Source of the DNA: Scytalidium lignicola | Lineage: Eukaryota; Ascomycota; Leotiomycetes | Assembly (NCBI GenBank): GCA_002812745.2 | Contig: NCSJ02000094.1 | Span: 62,001 to 126,000 of the forward strand | DNA length: 64,000 nucleotides | Reading direction: 5' to 3' | Shown here: one piece after another, positions 34,462-45,922 of the stretch | How the letters are laid out: every line of letters starts with the position of its first letter | How positions within the stretch are numbered: position 1 is the stretch's first letter | The notes under the pieces: model-generated | Seen by the model: the letters and a program-made list of their open reading frames with translations, nothing else | Told to the model about the DNA's origin: nothing | Databases searched by the model: none | Program-made: the position numbers and the translations under genes

Positions 34462-35800
34462 TTGGGCACGACGGCTAACGTGATTCTTGAGCGTCTTGAA
34501 ACTGATGTAAGGGGGATGATATCGTGGAGAGGGGAGCCCGATTCGTCAAACCACGCCATTTTGATCGACAGGCCTCCGTTATACTTTATGCTGGATACCC
34601 GCACCCCAGCAAGGGAATATAGTATCAAAGCTGTGACAATGACAGTGGAGACAGAATGATCTCACTAAAACCGATGTAAGGCATCTTTGGGGAGTCCAGC
34701 GAGAGCATTCTGAACCTGCATGTGCCTGCCGACAAGTCACACATAAGTCCAGACCTCTGCCCGCCATTTCGTATCTCAATACTTCCCAAGCAATAATTGA
34801 CATCACGCACTTCAGTTGCTGTTATACTGCTTTGAATATTCTCCGCCGTGGTCGGTCTCAGATCCCGACCACAGAATGCAAACTTCTCAGCAATGGTGAC
34901 GCCACTCTCCCGGATTGTATCTCCAAGAGCTCTCCGCTCTTGAGTGCTATCTTCAAGCAACACCTCTCCACTTTCGTCCATATCGCTGCAGCACTACTTT
35001 GGAGCATAGAAGGCGAGCCCCGTCGGATTTCGGTTGAGGCCAAACACGATTCTGTGAAGTGGCACCGCAATATGCAAGATGCGTAAGTCATGTGTTCGGA
35101 ATCCCATTACTTTGGACACCTTTCTTTTGCGGTAGCAGATCTGCTCACATTAGAAATAGAAATACATGCCCAATCCCGGAGATCACTTGTGACTCATCCC
35201 TTGTTCACAAGTTTCTGGCCCTTATTTTCGCCAACGGAGCGTTTGGCAATCTCACGCCTGCGGCGCAGCTCAAACAGTTGGATATTCCGTGTAGCCATGA
35301 CCAGCTATCGATGCCGTTGACGTTGGAACCATGTATGGACAATGTCTCGGTCTTCGGCAAATCCATCAAGATACCTCGTAGCTTGAAGATCTCCCAATGC
35401 CATCCTCTTCCGCACTTGACTGACGACGGAAGTAAGTTTTGTATCTGACTCACAGTAATTACGCTAAGAGTTATAGGTGCGGTCATCGTGATCAAAGACG
35501 ATTGCGATGACCAACCGCCTCCCCGGCAACTTGACTGCAAGTCCGCTAATCATGGATGCGAGAGCGACATGCCCGACCCCAAGTACGAAAACTTCAAAAA
35601 GCGGCCGTACGAAGATTTTGGTGAAGACTAGTATGTCCATCACGTGTTGGACATTGAGACTTTCATTGAGATAAAAGACAAGAAGACTAAGTTGTTGGAA
35701 CGACGACGGCTTTGAAGAGTGATCGACTTTCAATTGTACGTAAAGCCTCATACCACGACCGCGGAATTATTGACAATGTTTTGAGGAGTAGACTAGGTTG
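34462..35800 (+). pseudogene. Pseudogene resembling the C-terminal part of a class V (killer-toxin-like) GH18 chitinase
   Basis: Three pieces join through good introns: a segment ending at 35080, one from about 35140 to 35436, and one from 35477, with donors GTAAGT and acceptors GTAGCAG and TTATAG. Visible strings include ALLWSIEGEPRRISVEAKH, NTCPIPEITCDSS, LTPAAQLKQLDIPC and PHLTDDGSAVIVIKDDCDD. From memory, these resemble the long tail that follows the catalytic domain in fungal class V chitinases. A stop (TAG at about 35628) lies before sequence that still looks coding, and a frame slip near 35712 follows; the catalytic GH18 domain is not in the window upstream. An earlier piece at 34462-34659 (MISWRGEPDSSNHAILIDRP) may belong to it. 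A decayed fragment; family assignment moderate. Confidence 0.45.
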
Positions 35801-35949
35801 ACACTTATTTTGTTTCATCTGGCGGCAAATGTAATCTAGATAAAATCTTAGGACAGGATGTTCGTCTTTTCGCAGTAACGACATTTCTATTGCGGCTCTA
35901 CAGCACCGTACTCTGACGTTCTAGAGGTCAGAGTTTAGTTATGCTCCGA

Positions 35950-36650
35950 ATCTAATACTTGATCGCTCTGATATATTAGGTTCTAGAGCTTTATTGCCTA
36001 CCATCCATAACACTCGTCACAGTAACCATCTCTAAAGCAGTTGTAAAAGGCTCCGAGCCTTTATGGTAACGTAGTACTAAGTGTTTTTAAACAATGTCAG
36101 CTATACAGTTAAAGATATAAGCCATTTTAGCCTGCTCAGAGTCGAACATGCAGCTGTTAATAAGGAACTTGTCCTCAGTTTAAATCTTCTAGTTTTTAAA
36201 AGATAGGGAAGCGCCATTTGTAAGTAGATCTGGGTCCTTAAGTTTAACTGTAAAAGGGCGAGAATCTCTGTTAACGGGCGGGGTGTTACGCTACGAAGCT
36301 GTACAGGACTCGTCTAACTGTTTCTGCAGTTAACAGAACTGTCCCTGGGCCGCAGTAAGCTGCTGAGCCTGTGTAAGTTAGGGTATTGACATAGTTTCGA
36401 TCGATTCGATAATCTGGGTTCTAGAGGAGGGGGTCTGAACGCCTTGCTCTAGGTCGTGTATGTTGTTACAAGTGTTCGAGGCTATAAAGGCGCCGCAGAC
36501 GTTTACGGGCGGTCGGTACAGTCCGTAAGGTCTAGTGGTTGTTTTTCGACAAAGTAGATATTCTATTCCTTCCTAGGAGCGGTAGTGTTAAAGGAGAGTT
36601 TTAGATAATGTGACGAGCCCAGTCTGCTAGCCCCATAGTAGTTATCCTTA
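35950..36650 (-). mobile_element. LTR-retrotransposon gag relic
   Basis: Minus-strand translation gives a gag-like stretch: glutamine-rich LQQQLTAAQ-like coiled region, then KLKDPDLLTNGASLSFKN, EDKFLINSCMFDSEQAKMAY and IFNCIADIV, followed by HKGSEPFTTALEMV. Stops stand where Gln or Trp would be (for example after SFKN). This matches the Gag of Ty3/gypsy or related elements in fungi. No pol, LTR pair or primer-binding site was identified. Confidence 0.55.
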
Positions 36651-37460
36651 CTTGTAGCGCGCACAAGTGTAGCGGATAATCAGGAGAGAAAGAGGCAGTT
36701 CTATTTAAGATCTAAAACTAAGGAGGAAAGAGAAAGAAGAGTACTCGACACTGTTCAGGGCAGGTTATGTCTGCGGACCTAATACAGATCGGATTTGAGG
36801 ATATCCTCCTTACAAGTGGTCCGTGAGGGCCCGTGAGGACCTGTACAGACTGTAATCATGTGACCCTGGGAGTATGTCCGTGACAACGGTACAGACTGTA
36901 CAAAGAACGGCAGCGGCTCACTCTAGAAGAGCTGAAGAAGCGCCACCAGAGCCAACCTCGAAATCACCCGTCTTACGGTGCTCACTAACCCAGCCAAGGT
37001 GATCGCCACCGCGCTTTCTTTAACAACGCAATTGTTCCCTTCCATATCTGCTTCTGTGCAACTTCACCTTTACTTGGAAGTGATGAAATCCGAAGGGCTG
37101 TAAATAAGACCGTTCAGTTAGCATTATTAAGATGAGCTAGGGGAATACATACTCGATCACCTAAGCGACGACAGCGAAACGGATGCAATTTAGGTCATTT
37201 ATATCACGTTAAGAAACCCACGTGACATCTATCGATTACCATGTAATTCCTCCGCATATGCATTTCGTATTATATATTCTAAGGCATGCTCCCTAACCCC
37301 ACCCCCTCAGCCTCGACGTCGTAATGTGCTTCCAGCTCTCTTGTATGCTTCCAGCTTCTCACATGCGTTCGGCTACTCTTCCGTAGTAGCTCACTCACAT
37401 CAGGCGGCAGCAGGGTTACTTCTCTTCACTTCGTTCCTCAAAGCACTAACTGCTTTGACA
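36651..37460. other. Repeat-edge and intergenic DNA before the HET gene
   Basis: Near 36850-36900 TACAGACTGTA occurs twice about 48 bases apart, possibly the end of the retroelement. After 37000 the DNA has normal composition and serves as upstream region for the HET gene. No gene seen. Confidence 0.4.
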
Positions 37461-39469
37461 ATGATTTGCAAATTTTGTAATAAGCTCGACCCACGTGGCC
37501 ATCAGCAGAGTGTACAGATGAAAGAATTCCATGGCCGTACAGAACTATCTCTGTTAGGAAAATTCCTAGATACGGTCCAGGGAGCTCGAGACGGCTGCAA
37601 ATTTTGCACACTGTTATGTGAAATGGCGGCTCATTTCATATCAGACTTACCTGATACTATGGTACTGAGTGTACTCAGGATCCACTTGCGCGAGGGTCTT
37701 GCAGCAAACGTAGAAGTTGTGGGCATAAACCCATCCCAAGTCCCGCGAAGCGCTCACGTAATTGCAGCATTCCACTTCTACAACCCTTCAGATATGTTCT
37801 ATCACCTTTTGGTCTTCTATATAATGGGTCTTTTCACAGCTTAATAATATATGCATTAGAGAAAAGAATTCCTGATCTCCCTTTACTCGGTACTTTACAA
37901 AATTACCCTTCTCGATCGGACTCCGATCATTGCATTCAGTTTATCCGGAGGAATATACATCAATGTATGCAGTTGCATTCCAAATGCGAGCAATCTCTCC
38001 CCATAGCCTTCCCAAAGCGGATTCTAAGCATCGGCCGCCAAAGCTCAGATAATATCAAACTAGTCGAACCTAGTTTTGCTTGTGGCAAATATATTGCACT
38101 TAGCCATTGCTGGGGTAGCCACCAGCCTCTCAGAACAACAACAGAGACAATCCAGGAAATGAAAGAAACAATTGTTTGGGACAGGCTTCCTAGGACATTC
38201 CAGGATGCTGTAAAGCTTGCTCGAAAGCTTCAGATCAGATGGATTTGGATAGACTCACTATGTATAATCCAAGATTGTAATAGTGATTGGGAAGTGGAGT
38301 CTTCTAGAATGGGTGATTACTATAAGAATTCATATATCACTATTTCGGCATCATCTTCTGCTAATGGAACCGTTCCATTCTTGAAAGAGCGCGAACCTTG
38401 CTGGGGACCCCAACCGTTTATGCTTATTCACGAGAATAAGACGAAGGACGAAATTCACGCACGCCGGCATCGAAGCGGGAATATGGCAACAGAACACCTG
38501 TTTGGACTACTATCAACTCGCGGTTGGACACTCCAGGAGACAGTCCTCACATCTCGAGTTGTGCACTATACCGAAGCTGAAGTGATGTGGGAATGTAGGA
38601 CACATGGTTTTTCTGAGGATGGCGAAAGTCTATCAGGTCAACACTATATTTCATTACCTAAGATGTTCCTCTCTCGTGAAGAACCCATATGACTTTTGGC
38701 ACGGCCTTGTTCATCTCTACTCGCTACGGCAGCTTTCATTCGAAAACGACAAGCTACCTGCAGTCAGCGGAATTGCATCAGAGGTCCATGAAATCACAGA
38801 CTTGGAATATCTTGCAGGATTGTGGAAGGAAAACCTAGTGGCTGATCTATGTTGGCACAGAGATTACGAAATTGGGGGGTTGCAGGTTCCGGGAATCCAA
38901 CGCGAGATCTATGTAGCTCCATCTTGGTCGTGGGCTTCCATCGACGGTTCAATCGGACATCCGGACTTCTGTTCATCTCTAGACCCCCTGGTCACAATAT
39001 TAAAATCACGATGTACCGTTCCAGGAGAAAATTCATTCGGCAAGGTCACCGATGGCTTCATTACGATTCAAGGACCGCTAGTGGAAATGACTCTCAGATG
39101 TAAAGACCCCAAGGATTACAGGGCCTATACACTTAGTGCTAAGAAGGCTTGGGTTCATTAGGAAAATTTTTCCCCGACACTTGTCTTGTCCAATGTCATA
39201 TCACCACATCAGACGGCGAAACAGCGACAACTATTAGAAAGGCGAAACAATCTGACGTTCCCATTCCTCTCTGGGGAACCGTATACTGTCTTTTACTTGG
39301 ATTAGCACTGGTCGAAGATGATTATGACGGAATCGACAGATCACTATTTGGGGCTGTGCTTGCACGTTCACATACAGATGTCAACAAGTATATAAGACTT
39401 GGTCTAGTTATCTTTCAGACCACGGATATGGCCTCCAAAGAGGTTAAAAGGATAGCCACTATAATATAG
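37461..39469 (+). CDS. HET-domain protein (two one-base frame breaks)
   Basis: Start at ATG 37461 (MICKFCNKLDPRGHQQ). A first intron (37796-37839, GTTCTA...TTCACAG) joins exons in phase. The HET signature is clear: YIALSHCWG, then the WIWIDSLCIIQDC block and RGWTLQETVLTSRVVHY with ITISAS between. A typical HET C-terminal part follows: DKLPAVSGIA, YLAGLWKENL, APSWSWASIDG. The frame slips near 38690 (one fewer C in CCC restores EPYDFW) and near 39150 (one more G in GGG restores continuity) before the end at 39469. About 655 residues in all. HET proteins trigger vegetative incompatibility and cell death after recognition of non-self in fungi. It is either a young pseudogene, common in this fast-evolving family, or an intact gene with sequence errors. 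Confidence 0.75.
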
Positions 39470-41392
39470 ATAAATGAATATATGCATAAGCTTTTCTAGG
39501 GTAACATATAATAGAAGAATTGAAAACAATACTGTTTATATATAAGGTATACTAATAAGAGGCATTAATGTATAGTAGGACCTACTGCCTATAGAAACGT
39601 ATGGATTTTTGCACTAATAACCTTACAAAACCGTTACTAGTTGGATCTATCTTTCTAATTTGTAACAGCCTTAGAGAAATTTTCCTGCAAAGTCACACTC
39701 TCTGTCCTCCTACCATCGCCTGCGACCACCTGGCTAATTGCCCCAATCTTGTCACTGGCACCTTGTCTGAATTACGCTTGACAGAGGCTTGGACAGCCTA
39801 ATCTGTAATCTGCTGCAGCTATATAGGGAGAAATTAGTCTTTCTAGTAGGAGACTAGCTGTCATGACTCTCTGGCAGGATGATACGTGTGACGACGCTGC
39901 CCATCACATGATGCTTAGATGCTCAAATATTGATAATCTTGGTCGCGTGATCATAGGACAGTGATCTATACTCAGTCCCTCTCTGTACTTCTTAGCTCTT
40001 TAGTTTAATATTCTTTAATATACGACTAATTGCCGGATTTGCTTTAGCCTTCTACTTGTGCCGTCACAGATACTCGACTCAAAGATTAGAGGTTACTATT
40101 GAGGAGCAGTAAAGCGGTCGGGTATTTTAGTTCTAGACCGAGAACTTTTAAACCCTATGTAGTTTTATAAAACTATGTTTAGCTCCTAGTGCCGCGATGT
40201 CCTGGAAAATTCCTAGATGATATATAGACTAAGAGGAAGTCCAATTTTTGCTCTATTCCCAAGACCAATGTTTTTTTAGATAACAGCACCTTAACCCAAT
40301 TCGGTTCTCACTTATTCTATTTTTAGATTACGAGTACTGCAATTGCGAGTATGTCTATTTAAAACCGTGCACCTCGAAGTGGTTGCGTCTAAAGTATAAT
40401 ACCTTAACATATTACAAGATAGCGTATGTGCCTTATTCATATTTCAAGTCAAAGCAGTCCCGATTGCACTATTATAACTGGGACTACTTTAGCCTGAAGT
40501 ACATGAATTTGGCCTAGTAGAATTTGGAGCAAGCTGAAATGTTATACCGAAACCTAAACTACTCCGGCTGATAATATAAAAATCTAAAGGATTCTTATAA
40601 TCTGCACTATACCGACTACAGATAAGTACACAAACTTCCGCTTATCCCTATGGACCTGTCTTCATTAAACACAGTGTAATATGCTTGTTGATCTAGTAGA
40701 GGAAATGTTCAGAACATTCAAAAGAGGGTACTAGTTCCTCATCCCGCTTGTCTATCCATTTTCAAGCATTCCATGAAGAGTATGGAAACCAATTCTTCAT
40801 CCAGCTTGTTTATTAATAATAAAATACTAGCCTTGGCTGGTACTGCAGATATCACCTCCTCTATTTGCCATCTACACCAACCGTTCTGATTGTATTCGTA
40901 TTCAAAAACACCCCTTCTATCTTATACACACCGTCTATATATTCCAGGATCTCTCGGAGAACAGGGCGATGCCAGTCATATTATCATTAAACCTATTTTC
41001 TTGTGCCGCCGTCACCTTCTCCCTGCTGCCTTTTCTTGCCCACCTTGGGACGGTGGTTTCTCGCGACAGCGAGCAAAAGGGAGGGTTTGCCGTAGATAGT
41101 GGTAATCCCCGCAATCTCTCCACGATCTCTAAAACTGGGGCGCCTTTGAAAGTGGGTTTGTATAAGCGCTCCAATAAAGAGACGGCTTATATAACCCTGT
41201 AATGTCATTCATGTCTCTTAATCAGGCTAAACCAACGCCACGGCTCTCCCATTTACACATAAATGATTGATGGCAAGTATTTTATACGAGATTCACTCAA
41301 TCACATAATTCATGTACAGGTAGTTATTACATGAGTCCCGGAAAATTAACTCCGAAAACATGGAGAAAAAACCTGAAAGTTTGTCCTCAAAT
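39470..41392. other. Gene-free, repeat-like spacer
   Basis: Between about 39840 and 40700 all frames are rich in stops and the composition is AT-biased, like an old RIP-mutated repeat; a TGTCATGACTCTCTGGCAGG string near 39860 could be an LTR start, but no partner was found. Short frames at 39601-39801 and 40890-41208 are unsupported. Confidence 0.4.
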
Positions 41393-41401
41393 TTATATAA
41401 A
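41393..41401 (+). promoter_or_regulatory. TATA-like box of the sugar transporter gene
   Basis: TTATATAAA about 80 bases before the ATG at 41475, followed by a CT-rich leader (CTTTTCTCTACCCTTGGCC). Confidence 0.5.
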
Positions 41402-41474
41402 TTGCTTTTCTCTACCCTTGGCCTTCTAATGATTTTGCCTATTCTGTCCAATCCAGAGCACTTTGAATATCAAG

Positions 41475-43150
41475 ATGATTCCTAAAGTGTATCAATTCCT
41501 GGTTGCTCTGTTTGCTGCTTTTGGCTCCTTTCTTTATGGCTATGATCTTGGTATTATCGCTTCAGTTGTCGCCTCCGACTCCTTTGCGGACAAATTCTTA
41601 ACCAAACAGGCGACAACAAGAAGCGGTACTATCGTTGCCTTATTCACAGCTGGTCAGTGCCACTACCTGTTCTTAGATTCTAACATCTAATAGCTAAAGG
41701 TGGTTTCTTTGGTGCCTTTGGCGCCGGGTTTTGCGACCCTCTAGGACGTCGAGGTACTCTTCTTCTAGGGTCGGCACTCTTTCTCGTTGGCGGAATCTTG
41801 CAAACTGCAGCTGAGACTGTATCTATGCTCTATGTCGGCCGCTTGTTTGCCGGATTTGGCATTGGAATCTTGGTTGAGATTGTTCCACAGTTTCAAGCCG
41901 AGATCTCACATGCCAATATTCGCGGTATTGTTACTTCACTCCAGCAGACTATGCTCGGGATAGGTTCCCTTGCAGCAAACTGGATTGGATATGGCTGTTT
42001 TACTCACTGGGCCAATACTGGAATCTCAGCCCAATGGAGGCTCCCGTATGGCCTCCTAGTTAACTTGCTAAACCATCGCTGACAACCCCTGACAGTCTTG
42101 CATTACAGATGGTTCCGGCCATTGGGTTGGGCGCCTGTATCTATCTATTTCCAGAATCTCCTCGTTGGCTCATCGATCATGACCGCCCGGAGGATGGGTT
42201 GCACACTCTGGCCGACTTACATGCGAATGGCAACATCCACGACCCTTATGTTCAGGCAGAGTACGAGATTATCCTCTCTCAAATCGCTGACGAGCACCAA
42301 AATGCAGCCAAGACGTATACTGAGCTGTTTCGAACCCGGTCCAATACTCGACGAATCATTTTAGCATGTGCATGCCAAGCTTCTGCCCAGATGACTGGAG
42401 TATCAGCCATCCAGTACTTTTCACCTGCCATCTTTTCCCAAATTGGTATTTCCGCCCACCAGACACTCTTATATCAAGGTATCAACTCTATTCTCGGAGA
42501 ACTTGCTCAGGCTATCTTCTTCTTTCTCATTGATCGTGTTGGCCGTCGCCCTCTACAAATTGGAGGTAACCTTGCATGTGGAGTTGCGTTCATCATTGGT
42601 GCGGCCCTGCTAGCAACATATCCGCCAACTTCTCCAAATACAGCTGCGCATTGGGCTTTTATAGTCGCAAGCACATGGCTGTTCAATTTCTGCTTCTGGT
42701 ATGTCCGATCATACTCTTTATTATAATTGTGACTCTAACAATTATAGTGCATCTGGTACGATGTCTTGGATTATCCCCGCTGAGATATTCAATACTGCAA
42801 CTCGTGTCAAGGGGATATCTCTCGCAACCATGGTCTCTTTCGCATTCAATACAATGATAGGCCAAGTTACACCAGTAGCACTTGCTGCTATCGGATGGAG
42901 ATACTATATCTTATTCATTGTGTGTGACGTTACTAATGCACTCTTCTTCTATTTCTTTCTTCCAGAAACGAAAGGGGTTACACTTGAGGCAATGAATGAT
43001 TTGTTTACGAATTCGCCATGGGTTGTCCCTGGAAGTAAGTGGAATCCAGCCATGGAAGTTGATGTGGATCGTTTGGCGGAAATAAAGCAACTCGGGGGTG
43101 GTAAGGGCGGTCTTGAGTTAGAAGAGGTTCCTGTAGAAGCCGATGTATGA
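41475..43150 (+). CDS. MFS sugar transporter (hexose transporter family)
   Basis: Four exons: 41475-41652, 41700-42058, 42109-42698 and 42748-43150; total 1530 bases, 509 residues. Twelve-helix sugar/proton symporter of the plasma membrane. Family signatures: FGSFLYGYDLGIIASVV in helix 1, GFCDPLGRRGTLLLG in the 2-3 loop, GRLFAGFGIGILVEIVPQFQ in helices 4-5, LFPESPRWLI after helix 6, SAIQYFSPAIF in helix 7, DRVGRRPLQIGG in the 8-9 loop, WIIPAEIF in helix 10, and LPETKGVTLEAMNDLF at the end. Intron 2 uses a weaker donor (GTTAAC) but is the only choice that keeps WRLPYGLL joined in frame to MVPAIGLG. Substrate cannot be read from sequence; hexose is likely. The C terminus is cytosolic. Confidence 0.9.
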
Positions 43151-43579
43151 AAGATTAGGGCTCATTCAAGATCTTCTATGGCGGCTAAGAAATATGTAAT
43201 GACTTCCTTTACAATAGGCTATTGCAGTATTAAGTATTTGATATAAATTAAGCCCTAAATATATCTTGTTTGACGGGAACTTGTTAATTTTAATCCGTCT
43301 AATTTAAAAATTCCTTGTCAACTAACTGAGTCTGAGACATGAGAGGGTCAATATTGCCCCAAGTGATTCCTCATAAAAGCTCGGCAAATTTGTGAAGCAA
43401 CTGTACCTCAATCTGCCCCCCGGCCGGACGCGTAAAGTTTCATGACAGTCTAACCTTGTGACTTGACATCCTGAGCACAGTTAGAGGAGTGTAGTATATC
43501 ACACCACGCTTCTTAAGGAATTCTCAGAGCTCACAGATCATTGACTCTCCTTAATCTCCTCAGACTCTCGTTCTTTTTC

Positions 43580-44693
43580 TGCCCGCGCTTGGAAACGCAT
43601 ATGGCTGTCTCACACCTGTTGGATCAGAAACACCCACGGAAAGTCTTTCAAGGATTTTCACTATTATGTGGAAGGGCATCCGGTCTTTGAGTTAAACTAT
43701 AAAGAACTTTGCGAAGGTAGTTTAGAGAAGGTTCAAAAGTTCAGGGAAGAGTTTGACCCAACTAGTATGGAATTCAAATCCAATGTAAGAACTCTGAGTG
43801 TTATACTTTAACTTGGATGCGGTTAACCCACTAATTGCTAAAGCTTCTAAAAGCATTTCAAGCCACAAACCCTAGTTCATCTGCCTATAATCTAACCCTC
43901 ATTGAGCTAGTAGCTGTAGCCTGTCATCAGATTGCTGTATATCTTTTTCAGCTTGATGATGGATCACATAAGCATAGCATACATGAAAAATGGGCTAACA
44001 AACAACTTAATGATTCGAACTATGAACAGAACCGCCTTGACGGTTTGGTCATCCCCCCAACAGCATTTTATCACAACAACTATAATTATCCAGAGCGATA
44101 TCCTAACGGAGTAGCAGATATGGCTGGATATTGGGCTGAAGCAAAGATATTTGGTGGCGTAGTTCTTTTTGATCGTGGAGAGAGTGGTAATGAAGTAAGA
44201 TTCAGCTATCTATTGTCATATTCCGTTCTGTTGGCAACTTAGCTTACTGCTTAAATAGCGGAAAGGTGTTTTTCTCCATCGAACTCGTACTGCTGATCCT
44301 AAAACCATTTACCCACCCACAACTGACCAATTTGAGGTTTTAATGAAATTTCTGCTATCAAGGCCAAATTTCAAACTACCGTCGCCCCTTCCAATTCACG
44401 CGACGGAACTTAACTGCTGGCATTACGATCCATGGGATTCGATGACTCGCTTTCATATCTTCCGGGACAGATATGAACGGAAACCTCCAAAAGCCCCTCG
44501 TTCGACGAGATGCGTTCAAAGCTCTCATGACTGGCCGGAGCTCCAAGATAAGATGTTCTTAATAACACAGAGTATGGCACAGTCGCGCGGTGAACCTGTA
44601 GATGAAGCAGCGGTAGCGGAGGCGCTAGAACGTATGAAGCAGATCACACCTTCATCACCATGCTGGGGAAACTTTGAGGGTGATTGTACATGA
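43580..44693 (+). CDS. Uncharacterised fungal protein, three exons, start not resolved
   Basis: Exons ending at 43784, 43844-44194 and 44259-44693 join in phase 0 (donors GTAAGA twice, acceptors TAAAG and AAATAG). Readable parts: DFHYYVEGHPVFELNYKE, YNLTLIELVAVACHQIAVYL, WAEAKIFGGVVLFDRGESG and ATELNCWHYDPWDSMTRFH, ending PSSPCWGNFEGDCT. The first exon has no in-frame ATG before an upstream TGA near 43540, although an ATG in another frame (43599) could serve if one base is wrong. About 370 residues are visible. I do not recognise the domain. The clean splicing and protein-like composition argue for a real gene, downstream of and codirectional with the transporter. Confidence 0.55.
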
Positions 44694-45922
44694 TTCGCAC
44701 ATGTTTTTCTAATGCGAGCTATGTAGGAATCCTCAGGCAGAACCGTCTTTTCCGTCAATTAGCTAGAAGTATTGAAATTAGGCTTTCGAGGACAGACTTC
44801 TTCATCCACACCCTTTTATTTTATCATTAATCTCTACGGAAGATTGCATATAATCTATAAAGGCGTGGCCGCCAACTGGTTACTTCGACCATATCAATTC
44901 ACCTTAATATCTCTCCATTTCTCCCAATAACACTCACAGTCACCTCCGCCCTTCTGCCCGGTAACTTCAGTATGATATAACTGGATACCCTATCTAGAAT
45001 CTGTATTTTACTAGCAGCTTGAACCTCTCCCTACAACCTTGGTCATACCGCAAACTATTCGTCCAGTCCATGCCCATCGCCATATCAGTCATGCAAGCTG
45101 TGCTTACAAGTACCTAATCAAATCCAGATTTCGATTGTAATTTTTATAAGATTAGTCAGGTCACTATTCAAATGGACCGCACCCAGAGATGTTCAACGAT
45201 ATTACTGTTCGAGATCAGTCTCTAGGTGGATGTGGAACAAAGGGATTTTCGGCCGTCAAAGGCTGGGACCCTGTCACGGGTATGGGAACACCAAAGTATG
45301 ATGTGATGTTGGATGTGTTTATGTCCTTGTAGTAAGCAGGGTTGATTCACTGTGATTTCACTTACCATTGATTTCGACATTTATACAATGGTTGTGAGGA
45401 AACCAAGTTCTAGTTATTTGGTTAGCTTGGTAGGGTCGACATTGGGATATAAGCGGGAAAGTCCACGCCTCATGAATCGCTATGGCGTATTTATTTATGA
45501 CTTATAGATCATAAGAAAACACAAAAGTAGTAGCTAGGTTTCTATACTTGTTTTATGGCCACATATCTATAGCAACTATTGCGCAACTCTGATAGTAACC
45601 GTAGATACAATAACAGCTACAATACATGCCAACCTGTAGATCGCAGATATAATCCCTAGTAGGAGTTACCTCCGCTGTGTGAAGCAAAATGGATTCTTAT
45701 TTAATATTACAAAGTTGATCAAATAACTCTTCTTTAGTTCTTTGTTTTCCTTTAACAATGGTTTTAGACGATGTTTTCTCAGTTCGCTTTTCTCTTGCTA
45801 ACTGCTGATTTGTAGAGGAAGAGTTCGGGGTAGAAATTAGTTTGACAAGCTACGTGACCCCATCGTCTCTTGTTACTAAAATATGTACTATTATATCATT
45901 AGTCAAATCTCCTTCCTAATCT
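44694..45922. other. Intergenic, nothing recognised
   Basis: Moderately AT-rich; only short stop-limited frames. Contains the convergent 3' flanks of the genes on either side. Confidence 0.45.

Noticed and set aside
34625..34981. 118-codon minus-strand frame opposite the chitinase-like relic
   Set aside because: The plus strand has in-phase introns and motif-like sequence across the same stretch, so the minus frame is an antisense shadow.
35464..35751. 95-codon minus-strand frame with a hydrophobic middle
   Set aside because: Antisense to the plus-strand exon holding the DDCDD region; no independent support.
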